From JAUILA01 sp964563925 (GTDB lineage Bacteria; Bacteroidota; Bacteroidia; Cytophagales; Cyclobacteriaceae): DNA of 64,000 nt. Below, one piece after another: positions 16,778 through 25,413 of the stretch. The translations under genes and the position numbers were made by a program. The stretch spans positions 47,758-111,757 of the forward strand of contig CAZLZD010000007.1 in assembly GCA_964563925.1 (NCBI GenBank), in the 5' to 3' direction. Within the stretch, counting starts at the first letter, position 1. Each line of letters begins with the position of its first letter. The notes under the pieces are model-generated. The model ran no database searches, was not told where the DNA came from, and worked only from the letters and a program-made list of their open reading frames with translations.

Positions 16778-17646
16778 AGGCTCTCTGTTTCCGCCTCCGG
16801 GGCTATTTTCCGTACAAGCCCCTGTAACACTTTTCCTGGTCCGCATTCAATAAATTTGGTAGCCCCGTCATGAACCATGGCCTGCACCGACTGGGTCCAT
16901 TTTACCGGAGCGGTAAGCTGAACGATTAATTGCTTCCTGATCTCATCCACATCCCTGGAGGGAGCAGCCGTGGCGTTTTGATAGACCGGACAAACCGGTG
17001 ATTTAAATGAAACGGCTTGTATCGCCGCAGCAAGTTCTTCCCGTGCTGGTTCCATTAATGGAGAATGAAAAGCGCCTCCAACCGGAAGCGGAAGTGCTCT
17101 TTTTGCACCGGCCTCCTTCATCAGTTCACAGGCTGTCGCAACCCCTTCATTGGTTCCTGAGATAACAAGTTGTCCCGGACAATTATAATTAGCTGCCACC
17201 ACGACATCATCGACCGACGCACAGATTTCCTCCACCCTGGCATCCTCCAGTCCAAGAATGGCCGCCATGGTGGAAGGGTTCATTTCACAGGCACGTTGCA
17301 TAGCCATGGCACGCTGAGAAACAAGTTTGAGACCATCCTCAAAATTCAGGGCTCCTGCCGCAACCAGGGCTGAAAATTCGCCAAGCGAATGGCCGGCGAC
17401 CATATCAGGAGAAAATTCATCGGCGGTCAGTGCCATGATTACGGAATGCAGAAAAATGGCTGGTTGGGTAACCTTCGTCTCCTTTAATTCTTCGGCCGTT
17501 CCGGAAAACATGACTTTGGTAATATCAAATCCAAGGATCTCGTTCCCCTGGTCAAATAATTCGGTGGCTTTTGGATTTTCTGTATAGAGTGATTCTCCCA
17601 TACCGGGAAACTGGGCGCCTTGCCCGGGAAAAATGTAGGCAGTCAT
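16774..17646 (-). CDS. fabD: malonyl-CoA:ACP transacylase
   Basis: 290 residues. Loads malonate onto ACP for fatty-acid elongation. It has the N-terminal FPGQGAQFPGMG motif, nucleophile S87 in GHSLGEFSAL, and the catalytic His in GGAFHSPLMEPA. It is separated from the other fatty-acid genes of the window (31-36 kb). Its predicted promoter (-7 box TAAATTTG, 17676-17669 on the minus strand) lies inside a perfect 13-bp dyad, suggesting repressor control. Confidence 0.97.
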   Translation of the reverse strand: MTAYIFPGQGAQFPGMGESLYTENPKATELFDQGNEILGFDITKVMFSGTAEELKETKVTQPAIFLHSVIMALTADEFSPDMVAGHSLGEFSALVAAGALNFEDGLKLVSQRAMAMQRACEMNPSTMAAILGLEDARVEEICASVDDVVVAANYNCPGQLVISGTNEGVATACELMKEAGAKRALPLPVGGAFHSPLMEPAREELAAAIQAVSFKSPVCPVYQNATAAPSRDVDEIRKQLIVQLTAPVKWTQSVQAMVHDGATKFIECGPGKVLQGLVRKIAPEAETESL

Positions 17647-17661
17647 GAGGTTTTTGTTTTT

Positions 17662-17693
17662 TTGTGGGCAAATTTAAGTCAATTTGCCCACAA
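17662..17693. promoter_or_regulatory. perfect 13-bp dyad over the fabD promoter
   Basis: TTGTGGGCAAATT (17662-17674) and AATTTGCCCACAA (17681-17693) form a perfect inverted repeat with a 6-base centre. On the minus strand the left half contains TAAATTTG (17676-17669), a match to the -7 consensus, 23 bases before the fabD ATG. The dyad also begins 8 bases after the stop of the upstream surface-protein gene, but an A-run and not a U-run follows it on that strand. An operator fits better than an intrinsic terminator, though both roles are possible. Confidence 0.6.
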
Positions 17694-17700
17694 TGAAAAT

Positions 17701-20643
17701 TTACCGTAGCAGATGCACCCAGCCCTTGAAGGTACGACGGGCAGTGGAAGGGTCTACTACATCAAATGTGACGTCTACTTTATAGTAATAAACACCTGTC
17801 GAAAGCTCCTCCCCATCGTTGTTTGTTCCGTTCCAGTCGATGTAAATATTATTCGCAAAGTTGTCAGACCCTCCGCCGCTGGTACCTGTGTAGGTGTACA
17901 CCACACCTCCCCATCGATTATAGATGGTCGCTTCGACCTTCTGAACGAACCGGGCACACCGGGTTGGGTCGACGGGACCACAACCACCCTGCCCCGACTC
18001 ATCCACGCTTCCGCGTCCGCTGAAGGCACTGAAAAAGTCATTACAGCCGTCGCCATTCGGAGTGAATACATTGGGCAGCTCGTAGTACGGGCAATTGTCC
18101 ACACAGATTTCATTACTGAATTCACCCAGATTCCCTGATCGGTCGACCGGTCGTATTTTATAACATCCTTTAAAGGAGGATAATCGCTGGCCGTTGTCAT
18201 CAAATTCATGGATAAACTCCTCGTTCCGGGTCGTTCCTATAATGCGGTATTCGTCCGTAACCTCGCGCTTGTACCACACTTCATATTCACGCACATCATT
18301 TTGACACTGCCCGGTGAAGGATGTTTCCCACTGAAGGGTATTGCTGAAATTATTAAAGTTACAGGACGCATTGGCCAGGAAATCCTCACAGCTGAATCCT
18401 TCCAGGGTCACTACAGGAGCACAGGGAGGAATTGTGTCACTGGGTTGCGTACACACAATCTGTGAAAAGTTTCTTAATGGTGTATTGATGGCCGGGTTAC
18501 CGTAGGTACCCTTTGTCATCACCCTGTAGCAGTACTCCGTTCCCTCGTTAAGCGGACCTGCATCCAGGTAAGTGAATCCGTTCCCGTTCACATCGACACG
18601 GGCGATCAGTACCAGGTCCTCCTCGGAGGATCCTTCCGGCCCCCTGTATACAAGATGCTCGCTTCCCGGAGGTGATGAAATAACATTAGACCATGGTACA
18701 TTGGCAAACCAGTCCAGACCGATCTGCTGGAATTGCGGGGCTGGCTCCAGGCGCACAGTGCTCGCAATGGCAGAATACACCGGATCAGAAGAACTTCCGG
18801 GTCCGCCGGGTATTTCCAGGCGAATCCGGTAGTTATAGATCATATCCCGTGTATTAAGCCCGGTGTCACGGAATCCCAGGCTGTCAATGGTTGCCGAATT
18901 AACCGTAAGCTGTCCGACTTCCGTAAAGCCGGTTGTGTTTCCTGAACCACTGTTACGCTCAATAATGTAATTATACGGATGAGGATAAACGCCGGGATCA
19001 AGGTCCTGTGGCAGCGGCTCACGCCATCCGACAATGATCTCCCCGTCACTTTCCCCGGTTTTATCCACGGATACATGGGTAATTATGGGTACATCGGCCG
19101 GCACGAATTCAAAGCAGACCTCCTGGGAAACGATACTACTCGGTCCACCAACGTTCTGCGGGAAGACAGCGACAATCCGGTAGCAATACTTGGCAGCAGC
19201 CACCAGGTCATCATCCCGGAAAGAGGTGGCATTTATCGGGGCCGACCCGATAAGTTCGTATCCTGCATCTTCCCGGATGCCTGTTTCGCATTCTTCCGGC
19301 AAATAGGGGTTTGAATCAATCCTCCGGTATATTTCAAATGATGTGGCAATATTGTTGCCCAGGTTATCCGAGCATGTCTCATTATATCTTTCCCAGTTCA
19401 GCAACAGCGACTGACCATCCTGGGTTACGCCGGTCACCTCAGGACTTGGCGCCACAATGGTTATATTCCAGGTGGCAAAACTGACCAGGCTGGGCTGTGG
19501 TGTCGGCGGTACGCCGGTAGGCGGCGGGTTATCGGTAATTTTAAAGACCACCTGGTATGACTGTGCACGCACGTCAGCACAGTTTGTAGCCCACTGAAAA
19601 TTAAGGGAGGCATTCGGAACAGACGACTGGAATACGGCCGGGTCAGGTATGATCGTTACGTCATCATCAGGAATGATCTCACTGAACACTTCAATCTTCA
19701 CCGAATCGTTGTCAGGGTCAAATCCCAAAATCTCGGCATCAATGACGGTCCCGGCTTCCACACAGATATCCTCCGGGATCTCCAGTTCGGGCCGCTCATT
19801 ATCACAATCCTCCACAATAATCTGCATATCCCGGGTCACATATCCCAGCTGGACATATTCACCCTGGATTTTACGGTACTCCTTAACCACAAATGCAATG
19901 GTATATTCTCCGGTAAGTGCCGCCGCATCCCAGACCAGGTCGCCGGTTACAGGATCAATCTCAAATACGGGAGGCCCGTTTCCATTTTCGTTTGTTTCAC
20001 TGAGTTCATCAGGGTACCGGTAATTATCCACATCCGTTCCGGGCTCCTTTTTAGGCACCACGAGTTCGAAAGCAATACTGTCGCCATCCGGATCGTACGC
20101 ACCGGGGTTATGGAAGAAGGCAACTCCCGGACACGCCCGGTCGATGGGCGGGATCAGCAATACCGGGCTGTCATTACACCCGATAAACGGGTTGATGATT
20201 ATTTGCGTCTCCACATAAAAGGTGGTCTGCACGCTGTTACCCACATTCAGTACGTCATCATTCCGGTTCGGTTCGAGGTAACCGATCTTGTAGACACCCG
20301 GGGATGAATAGGTATATTCCATGGAAAAGGAGGCAATGCCCACTTCTTCTCCCAGGTCAGGCCGTGTTTCTTCTTCAATCATGGGCAGCACAAACGGGTC
20401 CGAACCGTCACCAAAGAACAGTAACCCTTCCCCAAAATTGATATTGGAACCGGTATCGGTAAATACGGTAATGGTAATCAACACCGTCAGACTTCCGCAT
20501 CCGTCAACTTTTTCCACTGTAATTTCCCCGGCCCGCAGGTGGGTGGCGTGTGCCTGGTAGGTACCAAGCATGAGAAAAAGCAGCAGGAGCGTACCACAAA
20601 GGGCACCCTGCATATATTTCATCCCTGAATTGATAATTCTCAA
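17701..20643 (-). CDS. large secreted surface protein with gliding-motility C-terminal (type B T9SS sorting) domain
   Basis: 980 residues. A signal peptide (to about residue 33, YQAHA) is followed by cadherin/PKD-like segments (about 35-400; for example AYDPDGDSIAFELVVP and GFDPDNDSVKIEV). Several fibronectin-III-like repeats follow (about 400-870). The C-terminal domain begins with ELPNVFTPNGDGCNDFF and ends in TFKGWVHLLR, the CHU_C / gliding-motility-associated signature used as a type B sorting signal by the type IX secretion system. It is likely exported to the cell surface or shed. It has many paired cysteines. Role could be adhesion; no catalytic motif is visible. Confidence 0.9.
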   Translation of the reverse strand: MRIINSGMKYMQGALCGTLLLLFLMLGTYQAHATHLRAGEITVEKVDGCGSLTVLITITVFTDTGSNINFGEGLLFFGDGSDPFVLPMIEEETRPDLGEEVGIASFSMEYTYSSPGVYKIGYLEPNRNDDVLNVGNSVQTTFYVETQIIINPFIGCNDSPVLLIPPIDRACPGVAFFHNPGAYDPDGDSIAFELVVPKKEPGTDVDNYRYPDELSETNENGNGPPVFEIDPVTGDLVWDAAALTGEYTIAFVVKEYRKIQGEYVQLGYVTRDMQIIVEDCDNERPELEIPEDICVEAGTVIDAEILGFDPDNDSVKIEVFSEIIPDDDVTIIPDPAVFQSSVPNASLNFQWATNCADVRAQSYQVVFKITDNPPPTGVPPTPQPSLVSFATWNITIVAPSPEVTGVTQDGQSLLLNWERYNETCSDNLGNNIATSFEIYRRIDSNPYLPEECETGIREDAGYELIGSAPINATSFRDDDLVAAAKYCYRIVAVFPQNVGGPSSIVSQEVCFEFVPADVPIITHVSVDKTGESDGEIIVGWREPLPQDLDPGVYPHPYNYIIERNSGSGNTTGFTEVGQLTVNSATIDSLGFRDTGLNTRDMIYNYRIRLEIPGGPGSSSDPVYSAIASTVRLEPAPQFQQIGLDWFANVPWSNVISSPPGSEHLVYRGPEGSSEEDLVLIARVDVNGNGFTYLDAGPLNEGTEYCYRVMTKGTYGNPAINTPLRNFSQIVCTQPSDTIPPCAPVVTLEGFSCEDFLANASCNFNNFSNTLQWETSFTGQCQNDVREYEVWYKREVTDEYRIIGTTRNEEFIHEFDDNGQRLSSFKGCYKIRPVDRSGNLGEFSNEICVDNCPYYELPNVFTPNGDGCNDFFSAFSGRGSVDESGQGGCGPVDPTRCARFVQKVEATIYNRWGGVVYTYTGTSGGGSDNFANNIYIDWNGTNNDGEELSTGVYYYKVDVTFDVVDPSTARRTFKGWVHLLR

Positions 20644-20707
20644 ACTAGCTAATTATTGAATAACTGAACATTAAATTTAGGGAATAAGTTACAATATTCG
20701 ATGGAAG

Positions 20708-20740
20708 TTTGTAGCCCTGTCCCATATAATACTATTTTTG
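20708..20740 (+). promoter_or_regulatory. promoter of the small protein-PlsB-GpsA operon
   Basis: TTTG (20708-20711), a 21-base spacer and TATTTTTG (20733-20740) match the Bacteroidota consensus exactly. Predicted start near 20747. This places the in-frame TTG at 20738 upstream of the transcript and supports the ATG at 20765 as start of the first gene. Confidence 0.72.
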
Positions 20741-20764
20741 AACGCTCAAGATCGACAAACTAAT

Positions 20765-21001
20765 ATGCGTGTTATCGGAGAAGTTCCACACAATCAATAT
20801 AAAATCACTCTTTTCCACTGGAATGGGAAATTCATCATTAAAATTGAGAGTGGTTTAATGGAGCAAAGTTTCAAAGTGGAGGAATGGGAACTGCCGGAAT
20901 CCGATCTGCCCGCGCTGCTGGATGAAGATTTTATGTCCGGCGTTTCAGCCCGGTTCCGTTCCATGTACACCGATTTTCAGGCAGCCATTCAACGGCATTG
21001 A
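20765..21001 (+). CDS. conserved-looking small protein, unknown function
   Basis: 78 residues from the ATG at 20765. No signal peptide or membrane segment. The first half is a run of short strands (YKITLFHWNGKFIIKIESG), and the second half is helical and acidic (SDLPALLDEDFMSGVSARF). It looks like a small folded cytosolic protein, but I do not recognise the family. It is the first gene of a plus-strand operon: the next start is one base after its stop. Confidence 0.7.
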   Translation: MRVIGEVPHNQYKITLFHWNGKFIIKIESGLMEQSFKVEEWELPESDLPALLDEDFMSGVSARFRSMYTDFQAAIQRH

Positions 21002-21002
21002 T

Positions 21003-21671
21003 ATGTTTGTGGAAGGCGAACCGGTCCGGGCATTCTGTCCCCTGGCAAGTCCGGAGGACGAAAAGAACCGGGTATTCCTTACCGATGAGTCCCTCGTTAT
21101 CAAGCGCAAGGGAAAGAACACCTCTTTTGAGCGCTCTTCAATAAGCGCCGTTGCCATTCGCAACCGAAGATATCTGATACCGGTCATTGCCGGCGGCATC
21201 ATGGCGCCGCTCGCCATAGCTGCCCTGATCGGCGGTATCGGGCAACCCTGGATTCTGTTCATGCTCATGCTGTCGGGGGTTTTTCTGTTCTATCACGGAA
21301 TTCAGGGCGGACCGGCCCTTACGGTGTTCACTTCAGTCAAGGATTACGATACCTTTATCCCCATGGTGACTGCATCGCTGCGGTCTTTCGTGTCCTATGT
21401 TTCCTGGCAGCTGAAGGCCAACGATGAATTTCTGTACCTGGTCCTGACTCCCGAAGAGCTTGCCGCAGCGGAGACCCGGGGGAAAGTGCCCGAAGGCACT
21501 GCCCTTTATCTTCATGAAAGGGAGCTTCCCGCCACCCCTGGTTCACATATCTTGAGAATGCAAACCGGCCATCGTGAGATCAGGCTTCGCTTTCATGCCG
21601 AACCTGGCGGAGACACGGTTAGGATCACCCTCGGAAATGCCGTTCCGGTGGAATTCCTCCTTGAGAAATAA
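21003..21671 (+). CDS. membrane protein of unknown function
   Basis: 222 residues from the ATG at 21003 (TGA-T-ATG junction with the previous gene). An in-frame ATG at 20922 lies inside that gene and is rejected. Residues about 15-55 form a strand-rich, PH-like segment (VFLTDESLVIKRKGKNTSF). Two hydrophobic helices follow at about 57-77 and 80-98, then a cytosolic part of about 120 residues. Family not recognised. It precedes the PlsB-like acyltransferase by 36 bases, so a link to membrane lipid work is possible. Confidence 0.7.
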   Translation: MFVEGEPVRAFCPLASPEDEKNRVFLTDESLVIKRKGKNTSFERSSISAVAIRNRRYLIPVIAGGIMAPLAIAALIGGIGQPWILFMLMLSGVFLFYHGIQGGPALTVFTSVKDYDTFIPMVTASLRSFVSYVSWQLKANDEFLYLVLTPEELAAAETRGKVPEGTALYLHERELPATPGSHILRMQTGHREIRLRFHAEPGGDTVRITLGNAVPVEFLLEK

Positions 21672-21707
21672 ATTATCTCCTTATCTTAGGCATTCAAATG
21701 TGTCCGG

Positions 21708-23390
21708 ATGGCCGAGAAGCAGTACAAGAATAAAAAATATAAACCCATTCTTCCGGGAACGAAAGACTGGCCGGTGGTCAGGCTCAGCAAGAACCGTAAA
21801 CAGTTTATTGAGCAGGTCGCCGGTGAGACGGTCCGGCATCTGACGGAAATCCATTCGGGTCCGGAACAGCTGCGGGAATTGCTCGAAACCACCGTATACC
21901 TGGAAAAGCTCCGGATAAAACAAAATCCCTGGAAAGTCGATCCGCCGGATGAAATGCGTTTCTGGAACCGTATCCGGCAGGAACTTCTGGAGATTTCTGT
22001 CAACGAAGAATCCGGCGCCAGGGAAAAAGAGCTTCTGGAGCGTATTGTCGCGCGTTATACCAATGAAATTGCGGGGAATTTCAAAAAGAGCCGCTACAAG
22101 ATGGCCCGCGAAATCATAAAATTTGGTTTTGCCCGCCTGCTCAATGCCACCCGGGTCAAGCGTTTTGGCGCTTTTTTCCGCAATGAATACACTCTTCGCG
22201 ACAAAATTCAGATCACCGGGAAAACCGGGCAGCTCAGGAAGCTGGCGAGGATCGGCACGGTAGTGATGGTTCCGACCCATTTTTCCAACCTGGATTCCAT
22301 CCTGATCGGCTGGATCATTCATTCACTGGGATTGCCTGCCTTTATTTACGGCGCCGGTCTTAACCTGTTCAACATTAAAATCCTGGCCTATTTCATGAAT
22401 AGCCTGGGGGCCTACAAGGTCGACCGGAGAAAGAAAAACCCCATCTACCTGGAAAACCTGAAAACCTACAGCAAGCTGGCGATTGAAGAAGGGGCGCACA
22501 GCCTGTTCTTTCCCGGCGGAACGCGCTCCAGGTCGGGACGGATTGAGACCAGCCTTAAGCGTGGGCTCCTTGGCACCGCTATGGAGGCCCAGCGCAGCAT
22601 ATATGAGAAAAGCACAAAGGGAGAACCACGTAAAATATTCATTGTCCCCGTCACCCTCAATTACCATTTTGTCCTGGAAGCCCCCAGCCTGATCAATGAA
22701 TTCCTGAAACGCGAGGGACAGGAAAAGTATTACGTGGAGAATGATGCATTCACCACCTCCTATAAAATGATCAAATTCCTTCTGAAATTCTTCACTAAGG
22801 GATCCGATATTTCCGTGTCCATCGGACGGGGAATGGACCTGATGGGGAATTACGTGGATAAAAAAGGCCGGAGTATTGACCAGCACGGACGATTTATCAA
22901 TACCCAGGAGTATTTTATGACCAACCGGAAGGTCTGTAAAGATTCGCAGCGTGAAGCGGAATATACCCGGCAGCTTTCTGAAGTGATCATCCGGGAATAC
23001 CACCGGATCAATTGTGTCTTTTCAAGTCACCTGGTTGCTTTTGTGGCTTTCAATATGATCCGTAAAAAATACAGCCAGCTGGATCTCTATGACTTACTGA
23101 GACTCCCGGAAGAGGATATCGTCATTCCCTATGACTCCTTCCGTGAAAAGATGGACGAAATCAGAAAGCTGGTCTTTGCCATGAAGGAAGAGGGTCAGGT
23201 CAACACGTCAAAATATTTGCACGCCGACCTGGATGAAGTCATCCGCCTGGGCCTGGAGAATGTGGGAATGTATCATTCAAAACGTCCGCTGCTGAAAAAC
23301 AAGGCGGGTAATATCATTACACAGGATCTCAATACGCTCTATTATTACCATAACCGAATGCATGGGTATGACCTCGAAAGATATTTTTAA
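21708..23390 (+). CDS. glycerol-3-phosphate / lysophosphatidate acyltransferase (PlsB/PlsC-like)
   Basis: 560 residues, longer than PlsC (about 240) and shorter than E. coli PlsB (about 800). The acyltransferase core has the HxxxxD motif at 191-196 (HFSNLD), FPGGTRSRSG at 268-277 and the VPVTLNYHF block. These define the PlsB/DHAPAT type of acyltransferase that acylates glycerol-3-phosphate or a related acceptor. The N-terminal 170 residues are helical and charged. Its end overlaps gpsA by 29 bases, linking acylation to glycerol-3-phosphate supply. Note that plsX is elsewhere in the window, so the acyl donor (acyl-ACP, acyl-CoA or acyl-phosphate) is not decided. Confidence 0.85.
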   Translation: MAEKQYKNKKYKPILPGTKDWPVVRLSKNRKQFIEQVAGETVRHLTEIHSGPEQLRELLETTVYLEKLRIKQNPWKVDPPDEMRFWNRIRQELLEISVNEESGAREKELLERIVARYTNEIAGNFKKSRYKMAREIIKFGFARLLNATRVKRFGAFFRNEYTLRDKIQITGKTGQLRKLARIGTVVMVPTHFSNLDSILIGWIIHSLGLPAFIYGAGLNLFNIKILAYFMNSLGAYKVDRRKKNPIYLENLKTYSKLAIEEGAHSLFFPGGTRSRSGRIETSLKRGLLGTAMEAQRSIYEKSTKGEPRKIFIVPVTLNYHFVLEAPSLINEFLKREGQEKYYVENDAFTTSYKMIKFLLKFFTKGSDISVSIGRGMDLMGNYVDKKGRSIDQHGRFINTQEYFMTNRKVCKDSQREAEYTRQLSEVIIREYHRINCVFSSHLVAFVAFNMIRKKYSQLDLYDLLRLPEEDIVIPYDSFREKMDEIRKLVFAMKEEGQVNTSKYLHADLDEVIRLGLENVGMYHSKRPLLKNKAGNIITQDLNTLYYYHNRMHGYDLERYF

Positions 23391-24423
23391 CAAGCCGGTT
23401 GCAGTTATCGGGGCGGGCAGCTTCGGATCGTCAGTGGCTAATATCCTGGCGGAGAAAAGCGAGGTCTTGCTGTATTCGCGGGACAGTGATACGATCAGGA
23501 AGATTGCCACCACCCGGGAGCACCGCGGGCACACCCTTCACAAAAATATCACCCCTACCGGTGACCTGATCTACATTGCCAATACCTGTGACATCATATT
23601 TCCCATCGTACCGTCGTCGGCCTTCCGTCAGATGATCCAGCAATTGTCTCCCTACCTTAATCCGTATCATATCCTCATTCATGGCACCAAAGGGCTTGAC
23701 CTGCAATTGCCTCCGGGCAAAAGCCTTGCGGATATGACTCAGCTCAACCGGAACCGGATCAAAACGATGAGTGAGGTGATCATGGAAGAGAGTGTGGTGG
23801 TACGGGTGGGCTGCCTTGCCGGACCGAACCTTGCCGGTGAAATGGCCGACGGTCAGCCGGCCGCTACCGTGGTTGCCAGCCGCTTTGAAGAAGTGGTGGA
23901 GATCGGGCAGAAACTTTTGCGAACCGACCGCTTTCAGGTATATGGCAATGCCGACCTGATCGGGATAGAGCTTGCCGGGGTCCTAAAGAATATTATTGCG
24001 ATTGCTTCCGGAGCACTGAGCGGGCTTGGGATGGGCGACAATGCCCTGGGCCTGCTGATAAGCCGTGGGCTGGTCGAAATGATATACCTGGGGCGGGCCC
24101 TTGGCGGAAATATCGAAGCCTTTATTGGCCTGGCCGGCATCGGGGACCTGGTGACTACCTGCAGCAGTACCCTTAGCCGTAATCATACGGTGGGATACCG
24201 TCTTGCCAAGGGAGAAAAACTAACGGAAATACTCAGTACGATGGAAGAGGTGGCCGAAGGGGTAAATACCATCCAGATTGTGAAGAAATGCCTGAACTAC
24301 TATAAAGTGCGGGCTCCGATCACCGAAACACTGCATGATGTGCTTTTTGAGGATCTGCCGGCCGAAAAGGCCCTGCATTACCTTATGAAATATCCGTACA
24401 ACGTAGATATTGATTTTCTTTAA
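23362..24423 (+). CDS. gpsA: glycerol-3-phosphate dehydrogenase [NAD(P)+]
   Basis: 353 residues. Reduces dihydroxyacetone phosphate to sn-glycerol-3-phosphate, the phospholipid backbone. It has the Rossmann motif VIGAGSFGSS (15-24), the HGTKG block, CLAGPNLAGE (151-160), and the catalytic lysine K209 (ELAGVLKNIIAIASG). Two ATGs (23362 and 23368) are both inside the preceding acyltransferase gene; either start gives the full Rossmann fold. The start overlaps the previous gene by 23-29 bases in another frame, so translation is probably coupled. Its stop overlaps the HIT gene end by 4 bases. Confidence 0.96.
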   Translation: MGMTSKDIFNKPVAVIGAGSFGSSVANILAEKSEVLLYSRDSDTIRKIATTREHRGHTLHKNITPTGDLIYIANTCDIIFPIVPSSAFRQMIQQLSPYLNPYHILIHGTKGLDLQLPPGKSLADMTQLNRNRIKTMSEVIMEESVVVRVGCLAGPNLAGEMADGQPAATVVASRFEEVVEIGQKLLRTDRFQVYGNADLIGIELAGVLKNIIAIASGALSGLGMGDNALGLLISRGLVEMIYLGRALGGNIEAFIGLAGIGDLVTTCSSTLSRNHTVGYRLAKGEKLTEILSTMEEVAEGVNTIQIVKKCLNYYKVRAPITETLHDVLFEDLPAEKALHYLMKYPYNVDIDFL

Positions 24424-24815
24424 CCGAGATGTTTCCTGATTTTTTCCGCCACCTCCGCAAGTTCCTCGTTCGAAGGCGATAATTTAGGCCTGGAGAAATT
24501 GATGTCGTCCATCCGGTTCAGCGGAATAAGGTGCACATGGGTATGCGGCACTTCCAGTCCGATCACCGAAACACCTATTCGTATACAGGGGATGGCCTTT
24601 TCAACACCGGCCGCAACTTTTTTCGCAAAGTTCATCAACTGGGTATACTCCTCCCGGGGAAGGTCGAAAATATAATCCACCTCCTTTTTCGGCACCACCA
24701 GGGTGTGTCCCATCACCAATGGCTGAATGTCAAGAAAGGCGATATTATGATCGTCCTCGGCCACGATATGGCCCGGGATTTCCCGGTTTATGATCCTTGT
24801 GAAGATACTGCTCAT
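24420..24815 (-). CDS. HIT family protein (Hint-like nucleotide hydrolase)
   Basis: 131 residues. The histidine-triad motif HTHVHLIP is at 91-98 (H91, H93, H95), with IINREIPGHIVAEDD at the N-terminus, as in Hint purine-nucleoside phosphoramidases. Cytosolic. Its ATG overlaps the greA stop (TAATG), so both come from the greA promoter. Confidence 0.95.
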   Translation of the reverse strand: MSSIFTRIINREIPGHIVAEDDHNIAFLDIQPLVMGHTLVVPKKEVDYIFDLPREEYTQLMNFAKKVAAGVEKAIPCIRIGVSVIGLEVPHTHVHLIPLNRMDDINFSRPKLSPSNEELAEVAEKIRKHLG

Positions 24816-25288
24816 TACAATCCGATTTCCAGGATTTCAAATTCCATTTCCCCGCCGGGAGTCTGAATTTTTGCCGAATCGCCGGCCTTTTTACCCAGCA
24901 ACCCTTTTCCTATGGGTGATTGAAGGGATATTTTTCCGGCCTTGAGATCGGCCTCTTCCTCAGACACCAGGGTATAAGTGAATACCGCTCCGTTCTTTTT
25001 ATTCTTGATCTTTACGGTCGACAAAATGGATACCTTGCTGGTATCAATGGTGGATTCATCTATTACACGTGCATTTCCCACTACTTCTTCCAGTTGCGCA
25101 ATTTTCGCTTCCAGATGCCCCTGAGCGTCCTTGGCAGCATCGTATTCCGCATTCTCACTCAAATCTCCTTTGTCCCTGGCCTCTGCGATCTGCCGGGCAA
25201 TATCGGCTCTTCCTTTGGTTTTTAACTCACTAAGTTCCGACTTGAGTTTATCGAGTCCTTCCTTTGTATAATAAGCCACCTTAGCCAT
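24815..25288 (-). CDS. greA: transcript cleavage factor GreA
   Basis: 157 residues. Rescues backtracked RNA polymerase by promoting transcript cleavage. The N-terminal coiled coil (about 1-75) has the acidic tip motif DLSENAEYDAAKDAQ, followed by a C-terminal FKBP-like domain ending EMEFEILEIGL. A full canonical promoter lies at 25380-25411 and gives an 85-base leader with an AACGGC/GCCGTT stem. Confidence 0.97.
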   Translation of the reverse strand: MAKVAYYTKEGLDKLKSELSELKTKGRADIARQIAEARDKGDLSENAEYDAAKDAQGHLEAKIAQLEEVVGNARVIDESTIDTSKVSILSTVKIKNKKNGAVFTYTLVSEEEADLKAGKISLQSPIGKGLLGKKAGDSAKIQTPGGEMEFEILEIGL

Positions 25289-25379
25289 AATTTCTGTTCT
25301 TAAATCGTTCTAAAAGTCTGTAAACAAATAACGGCCTCTGGATAGAAACCGCCGTTGAATTATTCTCTGAAAAGTTAAG

Positions 25380-25411
25380 CAAATGTAGTGTTTTCTGGCG
25401 ATAGTGCCAAA
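25380..25411 (-). promoter_or_regulatory. greA promoter
   Basis: On the minus strand TTTG (25411-25408), a 20-base spacer and TACATTTG (25387-25380), an exact consensus match. Predicted start near 25374. The -33 box ends 3 bases from the end of the upstream pentapeptide gene. Confidence 0.75.
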
Positions 25412-25413
25412 AT

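Noticed and set aside
20738..20764. TTG start adding nine residues to the 78-residue protein
   Set aside because: It overlaps the -7 promoter box, so it would lie upstream of the transcript.
22323..23003. 226-codon open frame on the minus strand inside the acyltransferase gene
   Set aside because: The plus strand carries the HxxxxD and FPGGTR motifs across this stretch; the reverse frame is low-complexity and motif-free.
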